Of a DNA stretch of 64,000 nucleotides, positions 1 through 8,574 are shown one piece after another. The position numbers and the translations under genes were made by a program. Each line of letters begins with the position of its first letter. The first letter of the stretch is position 1. Under the pieces are notes generated by a model that saw only the letters and a list, made by a program, of their open reading frames with translations, did not search any database and was not told the DNA's origin. The DNA comes from Amycolatopsis sp. GM8 (GTDB lineage: Bacteria > Actinomycetota > Actinomycetes > Mycobacteriales > Pseudonocardiaceae): NCBI RefSeq assembly GCF_021653975.1, contig NZ_JAJKFK010000008.1, positions 1 to 64,000 of the forward strand. Direction: 5' to 3'.

Positions 1-7
1 CGTGAGT

Positions 8-126
8 GTTTCGGTGGTTTTGGCGGTGGGGAAACGCCCGGTCCCATTCCGAACCCGGAAGCTAAGCCCACCAGCGCCGATGGTACTGCACCCGCCAGGG
101 TGTGGGAGAGTAGGACACCGCCGAAC
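8..126 (+). rRNA. rrf: 5S ribosomal RNA
   Basis: This is a 5S rRNA with the typical actinobacterial sequence, including the internal CCGAACCCGGAAGCTAAGCC block of loops B and C. The terminal helix is visible: bases 10-18 (TTCGGTGGT) pair with 117-125 (ACCGCCGAA). It is presumably the last gene of an rRNA operon whose 16S and 23S genes lie before the window. Ends are set by the helix and may be off by one or two bases. Confidence 0.96.
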
Positions 127-137
127 TTCTTTTCGAA

Positions 138-183
138 GGGCCCGCTAGGATAGCCAGTTGGCTGCTCCTAGCGGGCCCTTTGT
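138..183 (+). terminator. Rho-independent terminator after the 5S gene
   Basis: A perfect 13-bp stem (138-150 GGGCCCGCTAGGA with 166-178 TCCTAGCGGGCCC) is followed by a short T run (179-183, interrupted by one G just after). The loop holds a second small stem (AGCCA/TGGCT). It starts 12 bases after the 5S end, so it terminates the rRNA operon and separates it from the next gene at 228. Confidence 0.93.
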
Positions 184-227
184 CTGTGTTCGAGATCAAA
201 CTTTTCATGAACAAGTAGGAGGATCAG

Positions 228-2552
228 GTGGCGGAGTTCGGACGGCGCGACTCGGAGGACGACGCCGCGTCCGATCGCCCGCGACGCCGTGACTCGGGTC
301 CCGACAAGCGCCGGTCGGGCGCTCCGCGTGGTGACAAGCGGGGGTTCGGCAGTGGCGGCGGTTCGGGACAGTACGACCGCGGAAACAGCGGTCGCTCGCG
401 TGACAACAGTGCCGGCGGGAAGGACCGCTGGCGCAACGACGATGGCCGCCGCGCGGGCTCGCGCGGCGGTGACCGTGCAGGTGGCGGCAAGTCTGACGAC
501 CGGCGCGGTGACCAGGCCGGCCGGAACGACCGCTCGGGGGACCGGCCGGCGTGGAAGAACGACCGCGGTGATCGCCCGTCGTGGAACAAGAACCGCGATG
601 ACCGTGGTGGCTTCCGTGCCGACAACCGGCGTTCCGACAACCGCGGTGACAACCGTGGCGGTGACCGTCGGTTCAGCGACCGGGGTGGCGATAACCGCGG
701 CGGCGAGCGGCGGTTCAGCGACCGCGCCGACAACCGTGGCGGTGACCGTCGATTCGGCGATCGTGGCGATAGTCGCGGTGGGGAGCGCCGGTTCAACGAC
801 CGCAGCGATAATCGTGGTGGTGAGCGCCGGTTTAACGACCGAAGTGATAGTCGCGGTGGAGAGCGCCGGTTCAACGACCGCGGGGACAGCCGTGGTGGTG
901 AGCGCCGGATCAATGACCGGAGCGACAATCGCGGTGGGGAACGCCGGTTTAACGATCGCAGTGACAATCGTGGTGGAGAGCGCCGGTTTAACGACCGAAG
1001 TGATAGTCGTGGTGGTGAGCGCCGGTTCGGCGATCGTGGTGATAGTCGCGGTGGTGAGCGGCGGTTCGGCGACCGGGGTGGCGATAGCCGCGGTGGTGAG
1101 CGGCGTTTTAACGATCGCGGGGGCGACAACCGGCGGTTCAGTGGGCCTCGTGACAATGACCGGCGCTCCAGCGGATCGCGTGATGACAACCGCCGGTTCG
1201 ATCGCGATGATCGCCGCCCGCAGCGGGATGACAGCCGTGGGTTCGAGCGTCGTGGTCCGCGTGATGACGACAAGGGAGGCGACCGTCGTCCGCAGCGGGA
1301 TGACAACCGGCGGTTCGAGCGGGGTGGGGCACGCGACAACGATCGGCGTTTCGACCGTGGCGACAAGCCGCGTGACAACGAGCGGCGGTTCGACCGGGGC
1401 GACCGCAAGCCCGATCGCCCGAGTGGACCCCGCCGCCCCTACGGTGCCAAGCCGGCCGTACCGCTCGACGACGAGGCGCTCGCCAAGGAGCTGCTCGAAG
1501 CCCCCGAACTGCCCGAGGACGTCGACTACGCCGACCTCGACGAGGAAGCCCGCCGCGAGCTGCGCACCCTGCCGAAGGGGCTCGCGGAGACCGTGGGCAA
1601 GCACCTCGTCGCCGCCGGCGGTCTGATCGACACCGACCCCGAGGCGGCCCTCCAGCACGCGCGCTACGCCAAGGCGAAGGCCTCTCGCGTGCCGATCGTG
1701 CGTGAGGCGCTCGGTTTGGTGTCCTACCACGCCGGCAACTGGGCCGAGGCGCTATCTGAGCTGCGGGCCGTCCGCCGGATGACCCGGCTGGACACCCACG
1801 TCGCCGTCATCGCCGATGCCGAGCGCGCCCTGGGCCGTCCCGAGCGGGCGCTCGACCTCGCCAAGGAGGTGGCAGGCGCCAACCTGCCGCGCGACGTGGA
1901 GGTCGAGTTGCGCATCGTCGCGGCCGGCGCCCGGCGCGACATGGGCCAGCTCGACGCGGCGGTCGTCTCCCTGCAGGGGCCGGACCTCAACGCCGCGAAA
2001 CGCGACCCGTGGAGCGCGCGGTTGTTCTACGCCTACGCCGACAACCTGGCCGCTGCGGGCCGCCGCGACGAGGCGATCGAGTGGTTCCTCAACGCCGCCC
2101 AGGCCGACGCCGACGAGGAGACCGACGCCGCCGAGCGCGCGGCCGCCCTCTCCAACGACGACCTGCCGCTCGGCGACCACGCCTACGAAGCCGACGACCA
2201 GGACGACGACGACTTCGAGGATGACGAAGACGACGCCGACGAGGATGACGACTTCGACGACGAGGACGAGGAACTCGACGGCGCCGATGGCGAACTCGAC
2301 GACGAGGACGACGCCGACGACCAGGACGACGACTTCGAGGATGACGACGAAGACGCCGCCGACGACGAGGACGACGTTGACGAGGGCGACGCCGGCGAAG
2401 ACGAAGACGATTTCGACGACGAGGATGAAGAACTCGGCGACAAGGACGTAGAGGAGCCTGGAGACGCCGCCACCGAAGGCACCGAAGCCGCCGGGCGGGA
2501 CGAAACCACCGCCGCCACAGCCAAAACGGAGCGGCGCCCTGATGGCGACTGA
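228..2552 (+). CDS. Arg/Gly-rich repeat protein with TPR-like domain and acidic tail
   Basis: A 774-residue protein in the position of Rv1691. The GTG start is preceded by AGGAGG at 217-222. Three parts are visible. Residues 1 to about 402 are almost only D, R, G, N, S and E, built on a 13-residue repeat (consensus RRFNDRSDNRGGE). Residues about 408-630 form a helical TPR-like region matching the conserved core of the family (for example YHAGNWAEALSELRAVRRM). Residues about 650-742 are a very acidic D/E tail. RG/RGG tracts in other proteins bind RNA and promote condensates; a role in RNA or ribosome biology here is inference, helped only by the neighbouring 5S gene and tlyA. No enzyme motif is seen. 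The following gene starts inside its last codons. Confidence 0.85.
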   Translation: MAEFGRRDSEDDAASDRPRRRDSGPDKRRSGAPRGDKRGFGSGGGSGQYDRGNSGRSRDNSAGGKDRWRNDDGRRAGSRGGDRAGGGKSDDRRGDQAGRNDRSGDRPAWKNDRGDRPSWNKNRDDRGGFRADNRRSDNRGDNRGGDRRFSDRGGDNRGGERRFSDRADNRGGDRRFGDRGDSRGGERRFNDRSDNRGGERRFNDRSDSRGGERRFNDRGDSRGGERRINDRSDNRGGERRFNDRSDNRGGERRFNDRSDSRGGERRFGDRGDSRGGERRFGDRGGDSRGGERRFNDRGGDNRRFSGPRDNDRRSSGSRDDNRRFDRDDRRPQRDDSRGFERRGPRDDDKGGDRRPQRDDNRRFERGGARDNDRRFDRGDKPRDNERRFDRGDRKPDRPSGPRRPYGAKPAVPLDDEALAKELLEAPELPEDVDYADLDEEARRELRTLPKGLAETVGKHLVAAGGLIDTDPEAALQHARYAKAKASRVPIVREALGLVSYHAGNWAEALSELRAVRRMTRLDTHVAVIADAERALGRPERALDLAKEVAGANLPRDVEVELRIVAAGARRDMGQLDAAVVSLQGPDLNAAKRDPWSARLFYAYADNLAAAGRRDEAIEWFLNAAQADADEETDAAERAAALSNDDLPLGDHAYEADDQDDDDFEDDEDDADEDDDFDDEDEELDGADGELDDEDDADDQDDDFEDDDEDAADDEDDVDEGDAGEDEDDFDDEDEELGDKDVEEPGDAATEGTEAAGRDETTAATAKTERRPDGD
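666..1136 (+). repeat. 39-bp coding tandem repeat (13-residue RG-rich unit)
   Basis: About a dozen tandem units of 39 bp encode RRFNDRSDNRGGE variants, residues 147-302 of the RG-rich protein. Two units near the ends carry one extra Gly codon (42 bp). Units differ mainly by synonymous or S/N, N/G and S/G changes, as expected from unequal crossing-over of an in-frame repeat. The repeat's low complexity also creates long spurious open frames on the other strand. Confidence 0.9.
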
Positions 2553-3552
2553 CGGGGACACGCTCGCCGCCACGTATGACGTGATGCTGTTCGACCTCGA
2601 CGGCACCGTCTACCACGGGCCCGAGCCGATCCCGGGCGTCGCCGAGGTGATCCGCGGGTTGCGCGACGCCGGGACAGCCGTCCGTTTCGTCACCAACAAC
2701 GCGTCCAGGGCGCCCGGCGACGTCGCGGAATCCCTGCGGGGCATGGACATCGACGCCGACGCGGCCGAGGTCAGCACCAGCGCCCAGGCAGCCGCCAAGG
2801 TCCTCTCCGAGCGGCTGCCGCGGGGCGCCAAGGTCGTCATCATCGGCGCGCCGGCACTCGAAAATGAGGTCGCCGCCGTCGGGCTGGAGCCCGTGCGTGC
2901 GGCCGAGAACGCGGCCGCGGTCGTGCAGGGGCACTGGGCCGAGACCGGCTGGAAGCACCTCGCCGAAGGCTGTCTCGCCATCCGCGCCGGCGCGCTGTGG
3001 GTGGCCTGCAACGTCGACGCCACCCTGCCCACCGAGCGTGGCCTGCTACCGGGCAACGGCTCGATGGTCGCCGCGCTCAAAGCGGCCACCGGGGCCGAAC
3101 CCGTCGTCGCCGGCAAACCCGAGGCGCCGCTGTTCCACACGGCCACCCAGTCGGCGAACGCGAGCAAACCCCTGGCCATCGGGGATCGCCTGGACACAGA
3201 CATCGCGGGCGCGGTGACCGCCGGCGTCGACTCCCTGCTCGTGTTCACCGGCGTCTCCACTCCCGCCGACCTGCTGGCCGCGAAAACGACGGAACGGCCG
3301 ACCTACCTCGCGGCGGACCTCGAAGCCCTCGACCAGCCCGCCGACGATCTCGTCCCCGGGCCGCAGAAGGGCTGGCAGGTCGACGTCGGCGAGCACACGC
3401 TCCGGGCGTCGGCCAAGGGCTCGAAAGACCCCTACGAACTCCTCCGCGCGCTGTGTCACGAAGCCTGGCAGTCCGGCCTCACCGCCGTGAAACCGCAGGA
3501 CGACGTGGCCGCCGCGGCACTCGCCGCGCTGGGGCTCACACCCACTGCCTGA
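2542..3552 (+). CDS. HAD-IIA family phosphatase (Rv1692-like)
   Basis: A 336-residue HAD-superfamily hydrolase of the NagD/phosphoglycolate-phosphatase type. Motif I is FDLDGT with the nucleophile D18 and acid/base D20; motif II is in FVTNNASRAP; the metal-binding motif is GDRLDTDIAG (about 214-223). The homologue in the same position in M. tuberculosis, Rv1692, is a glycerol-3-phosphate phosphatase of phospholipid turnover, so that substrate is the best guess. Like that protein it has an extra C-terminal segment of about 65 residues after the HAD fold. The ATG start lies within the end of the preceding gene (11-base overlap), implying translational coupling. Confidence 0.9.
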   Translation: MATDGDTLAATYDVMLFDLDGTVYHGPEPIPGVAEVIRGLRDAGTAVRFVTNNASRAPGDVAESLRGMDIDADAAEVSTSAQAAAKVLSERLPRGAKVVIIGAPALENEVAAVGLEPVRAAENAAAVVQGHWAETGWKHLAEGCLAIRAGALWVACNVDATLPTERGLLPGNGSMVAALKAATGAEPVVAGKPEAPLFHTATQSANASKPLAIGDRLDTDIAGAVTAGVDSLLVFTGVSTPADLLAAKTTERPTYLAADLEALDQPADDLVPGPQKGWQVDVGEHTLRASAKGSKDPYELLRALCHEAWQSGLTAVKPQDDVAAAALAALGLTPTA

Positions 3553-3565
3553 TCCATCCGTTAGC

Positions 3566-3754
3566 GTGGTAACCGTGCAACAACAGCAACCCCACCCGAT
3601 CCCCGGGCCGCCGCCGGACCCGCGTGCCGGGATCGACGAGGGCATGGCAGGCCTCGAAAACCTCGACCGGGTGCCCCTCGCGGAGCACGTCGAGCGTTTC
3701 GACGCGGTCCACACCCAGCTGACCTTCGCGTTGTCGAGCATCGACAAGGTTTGA
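3566..3754 (+). CDS. Small conserved protein between phosphatase and tlyA (Rv1693-like)
   Basis: A 62-residue protein, Pro/Gln-rich at the N terminus and helical at the C terminus (HVERFDAVHTQLTFALSSID). A small gene of this kind sits between the phosphatase and tlyA in mycobacteria (Rv1693), which supports it as real. The start may be the GTG at 3566 or the in-frame GTG at 3575. It ends 3 bases before tlyA. No known domain is recognised; the function is unknown. Confidence 0.7.
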   Translation: MVTVQQQQPHPIPGPPPDPRAGIDEGMAGLENLDRVPLAEHVERFDAVHTQLTFALSSIDKV

Positions 3755-3757
3755 CCG

Positions 3758-4561
3758 ATGCCCCGTAGGGCCCGCCTCGACGCCGAACTCGTCCGCCGGG
3801 GCCTCGCCCGCTCCCGCGAGCACGCGAGCACGCTCATCACCGAGGGCAAAGTGACCGTGCGCGGCATGGTCGCGAGCAAACCCGCGACCGGGGTGGACAC
3901 CGACGCCGCCATCGTCGTGCGCGCGGGCGACGACCCCGGCTGGGCCTCGCGTGGCGCGTACAAGCTGCTCGGTGCGCTGGACGCGTTCGAAAGCCTGACC
4001 GTGGAAGGGAAACGCTGCCTGGACGCGGGCGCGTCCACCGGCGGCTTCACCGACGTGCTGCTCCGCCGGGGCGCCGCACAGGTCGTCGCGGCCGACGTCG
4101 GGCGCGGGCTGCTCGACTGGCGCCTGCAGACCGACGATCGCGTGCTGGTGCTGGACAAGACCAACGTGCGCACCCTGACCCCAGAGCAGATCGGCGGCCC
4201 GGTGGACGTCGTCGTCGGCGACCTGTCGTTCATCTCGCTGCGGCTCGTGCTGCCCGCGCTGGCCGCCTGCGCGCTGCCGGACGCCGATCTGGTGCCGATG
4301 ATCAAACCGCAGTTCGAGGTCGGCAAGGACCGGCTGGGCAGCGGCGGCGTCGTGCGGGATCCCGGGCTGCGCGCCGAGACCGTGCTCGAAGTCCTTGCCG
4401 CGGCACGGGAACTGGGGCTATACCCGCACGGTGTGGTGGCGAGCCCGCTGCCCGGGCCGTCGGGCAACGTCGAGTACTTCGCCTGGCTCCGCCGGGACGA
4501 GTCCACTGTGGACGATGTCGGACAGTTGGTGCGCAAGGCGGTCGGAGAGGGCCCACAGTGA
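3758..4561 (+). CDS. tlyA: 16S/23S rRNA (cytidine-2'-O)-methyltransferase TlyA
   Basis: A 267-residue protein of the TlyA/hemolysin A family. An S4 RNA-binding domain occupies residues 1 to about 60, followed by a Rossmann methyltransferase domain with the SAM loop DAGASTGGFTDVLL (near residue 88) and the family motifs VVGDLSFIS and MIKPQFEVGK, which hold the conserved Asp and Lys of the active site. In mycobacteria TlyA methylates 16S C1409 and 23S C1920, and its loss gives capreomycin resistance. It overlaps nadK by four bases (GTGA). Confidence 0.96.
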   Translation: MPRRARLDAELVRRGLARSREHASTLITEGKVTVRGMVASKPATGVDTDAAIVVRAGDDPGWASRGAYKLLGALDAFESLTVEGKRCLDAGASTGGFTDVLLRRGAAQVVAADVGRGLLDWRLQTDDRVLVLDKTNVRTLTPEQIGGPVDVVVGDLSFISLRLVLPALAACALPDADLVPMIKPQFEVGKDRLGSGGVVRDPGLRAETVLEVLAAARELGLYPHGVVASPLPGPSGNVEYFAWLRRDESTVDDVGQLVRKAVGEGPQ

Positions 4562-5454
4562 ACGAAAAGCGCGAGGTGCTGCTCGTCGTGCACCCCGACC
4601 GCAACGCCACCCGCGACGCGGCGCGCAAGGTCGCCGAGAGGTTCGACGCGGCGGGTATCGGGCTGCGGGTCACCGAAGAAGAAGTGCGTGACCTCATCGA
4701 CTCGCCGTGCACGATGGTCGCCCCGCAGGACGCCCCGGCCAAGGGCGCCGAACTCGTGCTCGTGCTCGGCGGCGACGGGACCCTGCTGCGCGCCGCCGAG
4801 ATCGCGCGCCCGGCCGGGGTGCCGGTGCTCGGCGTCAACCACGGCCGCGTCGGCTTCCTCACCGAGGCCGATTCGGACGCCCTCGAGGAGACCGTGCACC
4901 GGATCGTCGAGCGCGCCTACACCGTCGAGGACCGGATGACCCTCGATGTCACCGTCACGGTCGACGGCGAGCCGGTCGCCGAGACCTGGGCGCTGAACGA
5001 GGCGAGCGTGGAGCGCAGCTCCCGCGAACGGGTCCTGGACGCGCTGATCGAGGTCGACGGCCGGCCGGTGTCCGCGTTCGGGTGCGACGGCGTGCTGTGC
5101 GCGACGCCGACGGGTTCGACCGCGTACGCCTTCTCCGCGGGCGGCCCGATCATCTGGCCCGAGGTCGAAGCACTACTGGTCGTGCCGAGCAACGCGCACG
5201 CCATGTTCGCCCGGCCGCTGGTCGTCTCCCGCGGTTCGGTGATCACCGTCGGGATCGACCCGGACGGCTCGACGGCCGTGCTGACGTGCGATGGCCTGCG
5301 ACATATCGCACTGCCGAGGGGCGCGCGGGTGCGGGTCGTCGCCGGCCGGGTCCCGGTCCGGCTCGCACGCCTGTGGCCTGGACCTTTCACGGATCGGCTG
5401 GTGCACAAGTTCTCGTTGCCGGTGAAGAGCTGGCGGGAACGACACGCGCGCTGA
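4558..5454 (+). CDS. nadK: NAD kinase
   Basis: A 298-residue ATP-NAD kinase making NADP from NAD. Diagnostic motifs are GGDGTLLRAAE (from about residue 71), the NHGRVGFLTE segment, and the NAD-binding stretch TPTGSTAYAFSAGGP (about 184-198). The GTG start overlaps the tlyA stop. Length is normal for actinobacteria (about 300). Confidence 0.97.
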   Translation: MNEKREVLLVVHPDRNATRDAARKVAERFDAAGIGLRVTEEEVRDLIDSPCTMVAPQDAPAKGAELVLVLGGDGTLLRAAEIARPAGVPVLGVNHGRVGFLTEADSDALEETVHRIVERAYTVEDRMTLDVTVTVDGEPVAETWALNEASVERSSRERVLDALIEVDGRPVSAFGCDGVLCATPTGSTAYAFSAGGPIIWPEVEALLVVPSNAHAMFARPLVVSRGSVITVGIDPDGSTAVLTCDGLRHIALPRGARVRVVAGRVPVRLARLWPGPFTDRLVHKFSLPVKSWRERHAR

Positions 5455-5515
5455 TCGACGCGCTGATCGAACAGACATTCGCATAATGTCGGCCCCACCC
5501 GCTACCGTGTGACCC

Positions 5516-7291
5516 GTGCTGGCCGAGATGCATATCCAGGGCCTCGGAGTGATCGAGGACGCCCTGCTCGAACTGCACCCGGGATTCACCGTGGTCACGG
5601 GCGAGACGGGTGCCGGCAAGACCATGGTCGTCACCGGGCTGCACCTGCTCTCCGGTGGCCGGGCCGAAGCCTCCAAGGTGCGCAACGGGTCCGGACGGGC
5701 CGTCGTCGAGGGCCGGTTCGAAGGCGTGCTCGCCGAACACGTCGCCCGGATCGTCACCGACGCGGGCGGCGAGCCCGACGAGGACGGCAGCCTGATCACC
5801 ATGCGGTCGGTGAACGCGGATGGGCGGTCCCGCGCGCATCTGGGCGGCCGGTCGGTGCCGGTGAGCGTGCTGTCCGATCTGGCCGACCGGCTTCTGGCCG
5901 TGCACGGGCAGAACGACCAGCTGCGCCTGCTGCGGCCGGGCGAGCAGCGCGACGTGCTCGACCGCTCCGCCGGTGAGGCCGTCACAGCGCCGCTCGCGCG
6001 TTATCGCGAGGTCCGCGAGCAGTGGCAGGCGATCGTCACGGAGCTGACCGAGCGACAGACCCGGTCGCGCGAGCTGGCGCAGCAGGCCGACCTGCTGCGC
6101 CACGGGCTCGGCGAGATCGAGGCGGTCGACCCGCAGGCCGGGGAGGACGCCGAGCTGGCCGAGCAGATCAAGCGGCTCGCCGCGGCCGACGAGCTGCGCG
6201 CGGCGGCCACCGCGGCGCACGAGGCGGTTTCCGGCGCGGCGGACGGAGATCCGGACTCGCCGGGCGCGCTCGGACTGGTCGGCGAGGCGCGGCGGCGGCT
6301 GGCCACCGCGGAGGACTCGGCGCTCCGCGATCTCGAACCGCGGCTGGCCGAGGCGGCGATGTTGCTCACCGATGTGGGTGCCGAGCTGGGCGGGTACCTC
6401 GAGGGGCTGGAGGCCGACCCGGAGCGGCTGGAGCAGGTGCTGGCGCGCCAGGCCGATCTCAAGAAGCTGACCCGCAAGTACGCCGCGGACGTCGACGGGG
6501 TGCTCGCCTGGGCCGAGGACGCGCGCGCCCGGCTGTCCACAATGGACACCTCCGAAGAGGCGCTGGCCGAGCTGGCCGCGCGCCGGGACGAGCTGGCGGC
6601 GCAGCTCGCCGGGCACGCGCAGGAGTTGTCCAAGGCGCGCGAGGTCGCCGCCGCCGAGCTGGCCGCCGCGGTCACCGAGGAGCTGTCCGGGCTCGCGATG
6701 GGCCAGGCGCAGATCGACGTGACGGTGCGGCGCCGGATCGCTGAAGCGGGTGACCAGCAGGCGCTGCGGGTCGGCGATGAGCTGATGCACGCCGGCCACA
6801 GCGGGATCGACGAGGTCGAGCTGCTGCTCAAGGCGCATTCCGGGGCGCCGCCGCTGCCCGTGCACAAGGCCGCTTCGGGCGGTGAGCTGTCACGGGTGAT
6901 GCTGGCGATCGAGGTCGTGCTCGCCGGCGCGGACACCGTGCAGACGCTGGTGTTCGACGAGGTGGACGCCGGGGTCGGCGGTCGCGCCGCGATCGAGATC
7001 GGGCGGCGGCTCGCCCGGCTCGCGCGCAGTCACCAGGTGCTCGTCGTGACCCACCTGCCGCAGGTCGCGGCGTTCGCGGACCGGCATCTGGTGGTGGACA
7101 AGGGCACCTCGGAGGGCGTGACCCGCAGCGGGGTGAAGACGCTCGAACAGTCCGAGCGGGTACAGGAGTTGGCGCGGATGCTGGCCGGGATGGACGGCAC
7201 CGAGACCGGGCGCGCGCACGCGGAGGAACTGCTCGCCGTCGCGGAGACGGACAAAGCGTCCGGCACCCGCAGGAAGAAGCGCAAGAACTAG
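5516..7291 (+). CDS. recN: DNA repair protein RecN
   Basis: A 591-residue SMC-like ATPase for double-strand break repair. Walker A is GETGAGKT (residues 29-36), the ABC signature is SGGELSR (near 454), and Walker B is LVFDEVDAG (near 478). The middle part (about 150-400) is rich in Ala/Glu/Leu/Arg heptads, as expected for the RecN coiled coil. The chosen GTG gives the family's normal N terminus, MLAEMHIQGLGVI. Sixty-one bases separate it from nadK; the order nadK-recN-steA matches mycobacteria. Confidence 0.97.
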   Translation: MLAEMHIQGLGVIEDALLELHPGFTVVTGETGAGKTMVVTGLHLLSGGRAEASKVRNGSGRAVVEGRFEGVLAEHVARIVTDAGGEPDEDGSLITMRSVNADGRSRAHLGGRSVPVSVLSDLADRLLAVHGQNDQLRLLRPGEQRDVLDRSAGEAVTAPLARYREVREQWQAIVTELTERQTRSRELAQQADLLRHGLGEIEAVDPQAGEDAELAEQIKRLAAADELRAAATAAHEAVSGAADGDPDSPGALGLVGEARRRLATAEDSALRDLEPRLAEAAMLLTDVGAELGGYLEGLEADPERLEQVLARQADLKKLTRKYAADVDGVLAWAEDARARLSTMDTSEEALAELAARRDELAAQLAGHAQELSKAREVAAAELAAAVTEELSGLAMGQAQIDVTVRRRIAEAGDQQALRVGDELMHAGHSGIDEVELLLKAHSGAPPLPVHKAASGGELSRVMLAIEVVLAGADTVQTLVFDEVDAGVGGRAAIEIGRRLARLARSHQVLVVTHLPQVAAFADRHLVVDKGTSEGVTRSGVKTLEQSERVQELARMLAGMDGTETGRAHAEELLAVAETDKASGTRRKKRKN

Positions 7292-7389
7292 CAGACCTGC
7301 GCAAACAGCACCAAGATCACGCTCGGAAACCCTTACCGCTACGGCGTGTTGTCCGCGCCATTCCGCGTCCGTTTGTCACTATCGTTGCC

Positions 7390-8574
7390 ATGAAGCTGAC
7401 CGGACTGCTCGCGCGGAACACCGAGAACCTGCCCGGACTCACCGGCGTGGCCCGGGTGGACCGGCGTACCCGGGAGCTGCTGCGCCGGATCGGCCCCGGC
7501 GACATCGTCGTCCTCGACCAGCTCGACCTCGACCGGGCCACGGCCGACGCGCTGGTGGAGGCCGAGGTCGCGGCGGTGGTCAACGCCTCGCCGTCGATCT
7601 CCGGCCGGTTTCCCAACCTGGGCCCCGAGGTCGTCGTCGGCGCGGGCATCCCGCTGGTCGACGGCGCCGGCGGCGAGGTGCTGCGGCGGCTCAAGGACGG
7701 CACGAAGATCCGGCTGCACGAAGGTGTCGTGTACGTCGGCGAACGGCGGATCGCCTCGGGCAACGAGCAGACCCGGGAGAGCATCGCCGACCAGATGATC
7801 GAGGCCAAGGCCGGGATGTCGACCCAGCTGGAAGCGTTCTCCGCCAACACGATCGAGTTCCTGCGCCGCGAGCGCACGCTGATCCTCGACGGTGTCGGCG
7901 TGCCCGACGTGCGGGTTCCGTTGCGGGACCGGCATGTGCTGGTCGTCGCGCCGGGCAAGGGGCACGCGGCGGACCTGAAGGCGCTGCGCAAGTACATCGC
8001 CGAGCACCGGCCCGTCCTCGTCGGCGTCGACGCCGGTGCGGACACCCTGCGCGCGCTGCGCTACACCCCGGACATCATCGTCGGCGACCCGAGCGGCATC
8101 GAGGGCGAGACGCTCAAGTCCGGCGCCGAGGTGGTCGTGCCCGCGCAGCCCGACGGGCACGCGCCGGGCGTCACCCGGATCCAGGACCTCGGCATCGGCG
8201 CGGTCACCTTCCCGGCGTCGGGCAACGCCGAGGATCTCGCGCTGCTGATCGCCGACGCGCACCAGGCGAGTCTCGTGGTGACGGTCGGGTTCCAGGCGAC
8301 GCTGGCGGAGTTCCTCGACCACGGCCGGTCCGGCTCCAACCCGTCCACCTTCCTCACCCGGCTCAAGCTGGGCACGAAACTGGTGGACGGCAAGGCGGTC
8401 GCCGCGCTGCATCGCAGCCGGGTCTCGCTCGGCGCGGTGGTACTGCTCGTGCTCGCCGCGCTCGTGGTGGTCGCCGTCGCGCTGCTGATGTCCGACGTCG
8501 GCAGCGTGTACCTCGGCTGGATCCGCGACACCTGGAATTCGTTCATCAGCTGGGGTAAGGGACTGGTCTCGTGA
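7390..8574 (+). CDS. steA: Cytokinesis protein SteA
   Basis: A 394-residue homologue of Rv1697/SteA. The body resembles a thiamin-pyrophosphokinase-like fold (PDIIVGDPSGIEGETL is typical), and a single membrane helix lies near residues 346-366 with a short C-terminal tail. In Corynebacterium glutamicum SteA and SteB form a membrane pair needed for daughter-cell separation. The ATG start is 98 bases after recN, so it may have its own promoter. It overlaps steB by four bases (GTGA), in line with a joint function. Confidence 0.9.
   Translation: MKLTGLLARNTENLPGLTGVARVDRRTRELLRRIGPGDIVVLDQLDLDRATADALVEAEVAAVVNASPSISGRFPNLGPEVVVGAGIPLVDGAGGEVLRRLKDGTKIRLHEGVVYVGERRIASGNEQTRESIADQMIEAKAGMSTQLEAFSANTIEFLRRERTLILDGVGVPDVRVPLRDRHVLVVAPGKGHAADLKALRKYIAEHRPVLVGVDAGADTLRALRYTPDIIVGDPSGIEGETLKSGAEVVVPAQPDGHAPGVTRIQDLGIGAVTFPASGNAEDLALLIADAHQASLVVTVGFQATLAEFLDHGRSGSNPSTFLTRLKLGTKLVDGKAVAALHRSRVSLGAVVLLVLAALVVVAVALLMSDVGSVYLGWIRDTWNSFISWGKGLVS

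Noticed and set aside
168-1730. Long open frames on the minus strand and in another plus frame across the RG-rich gene
   Set aside because: They arise because the Arg/Gly/Asp codon repeat lacks stops in other frames. Their products are low-complexity (RRSPPRLS or TTTITS repeats) and have no conserved domain or ribosome site.
2089-2958. Minus-strand frames opposite the acidic tail and the HAD phosphatase
   Set aside because: The products are Arg/Val-rich mirrors of the GAC/GAG-rich tail; the plus-strand genes are clearly supported by motifs.
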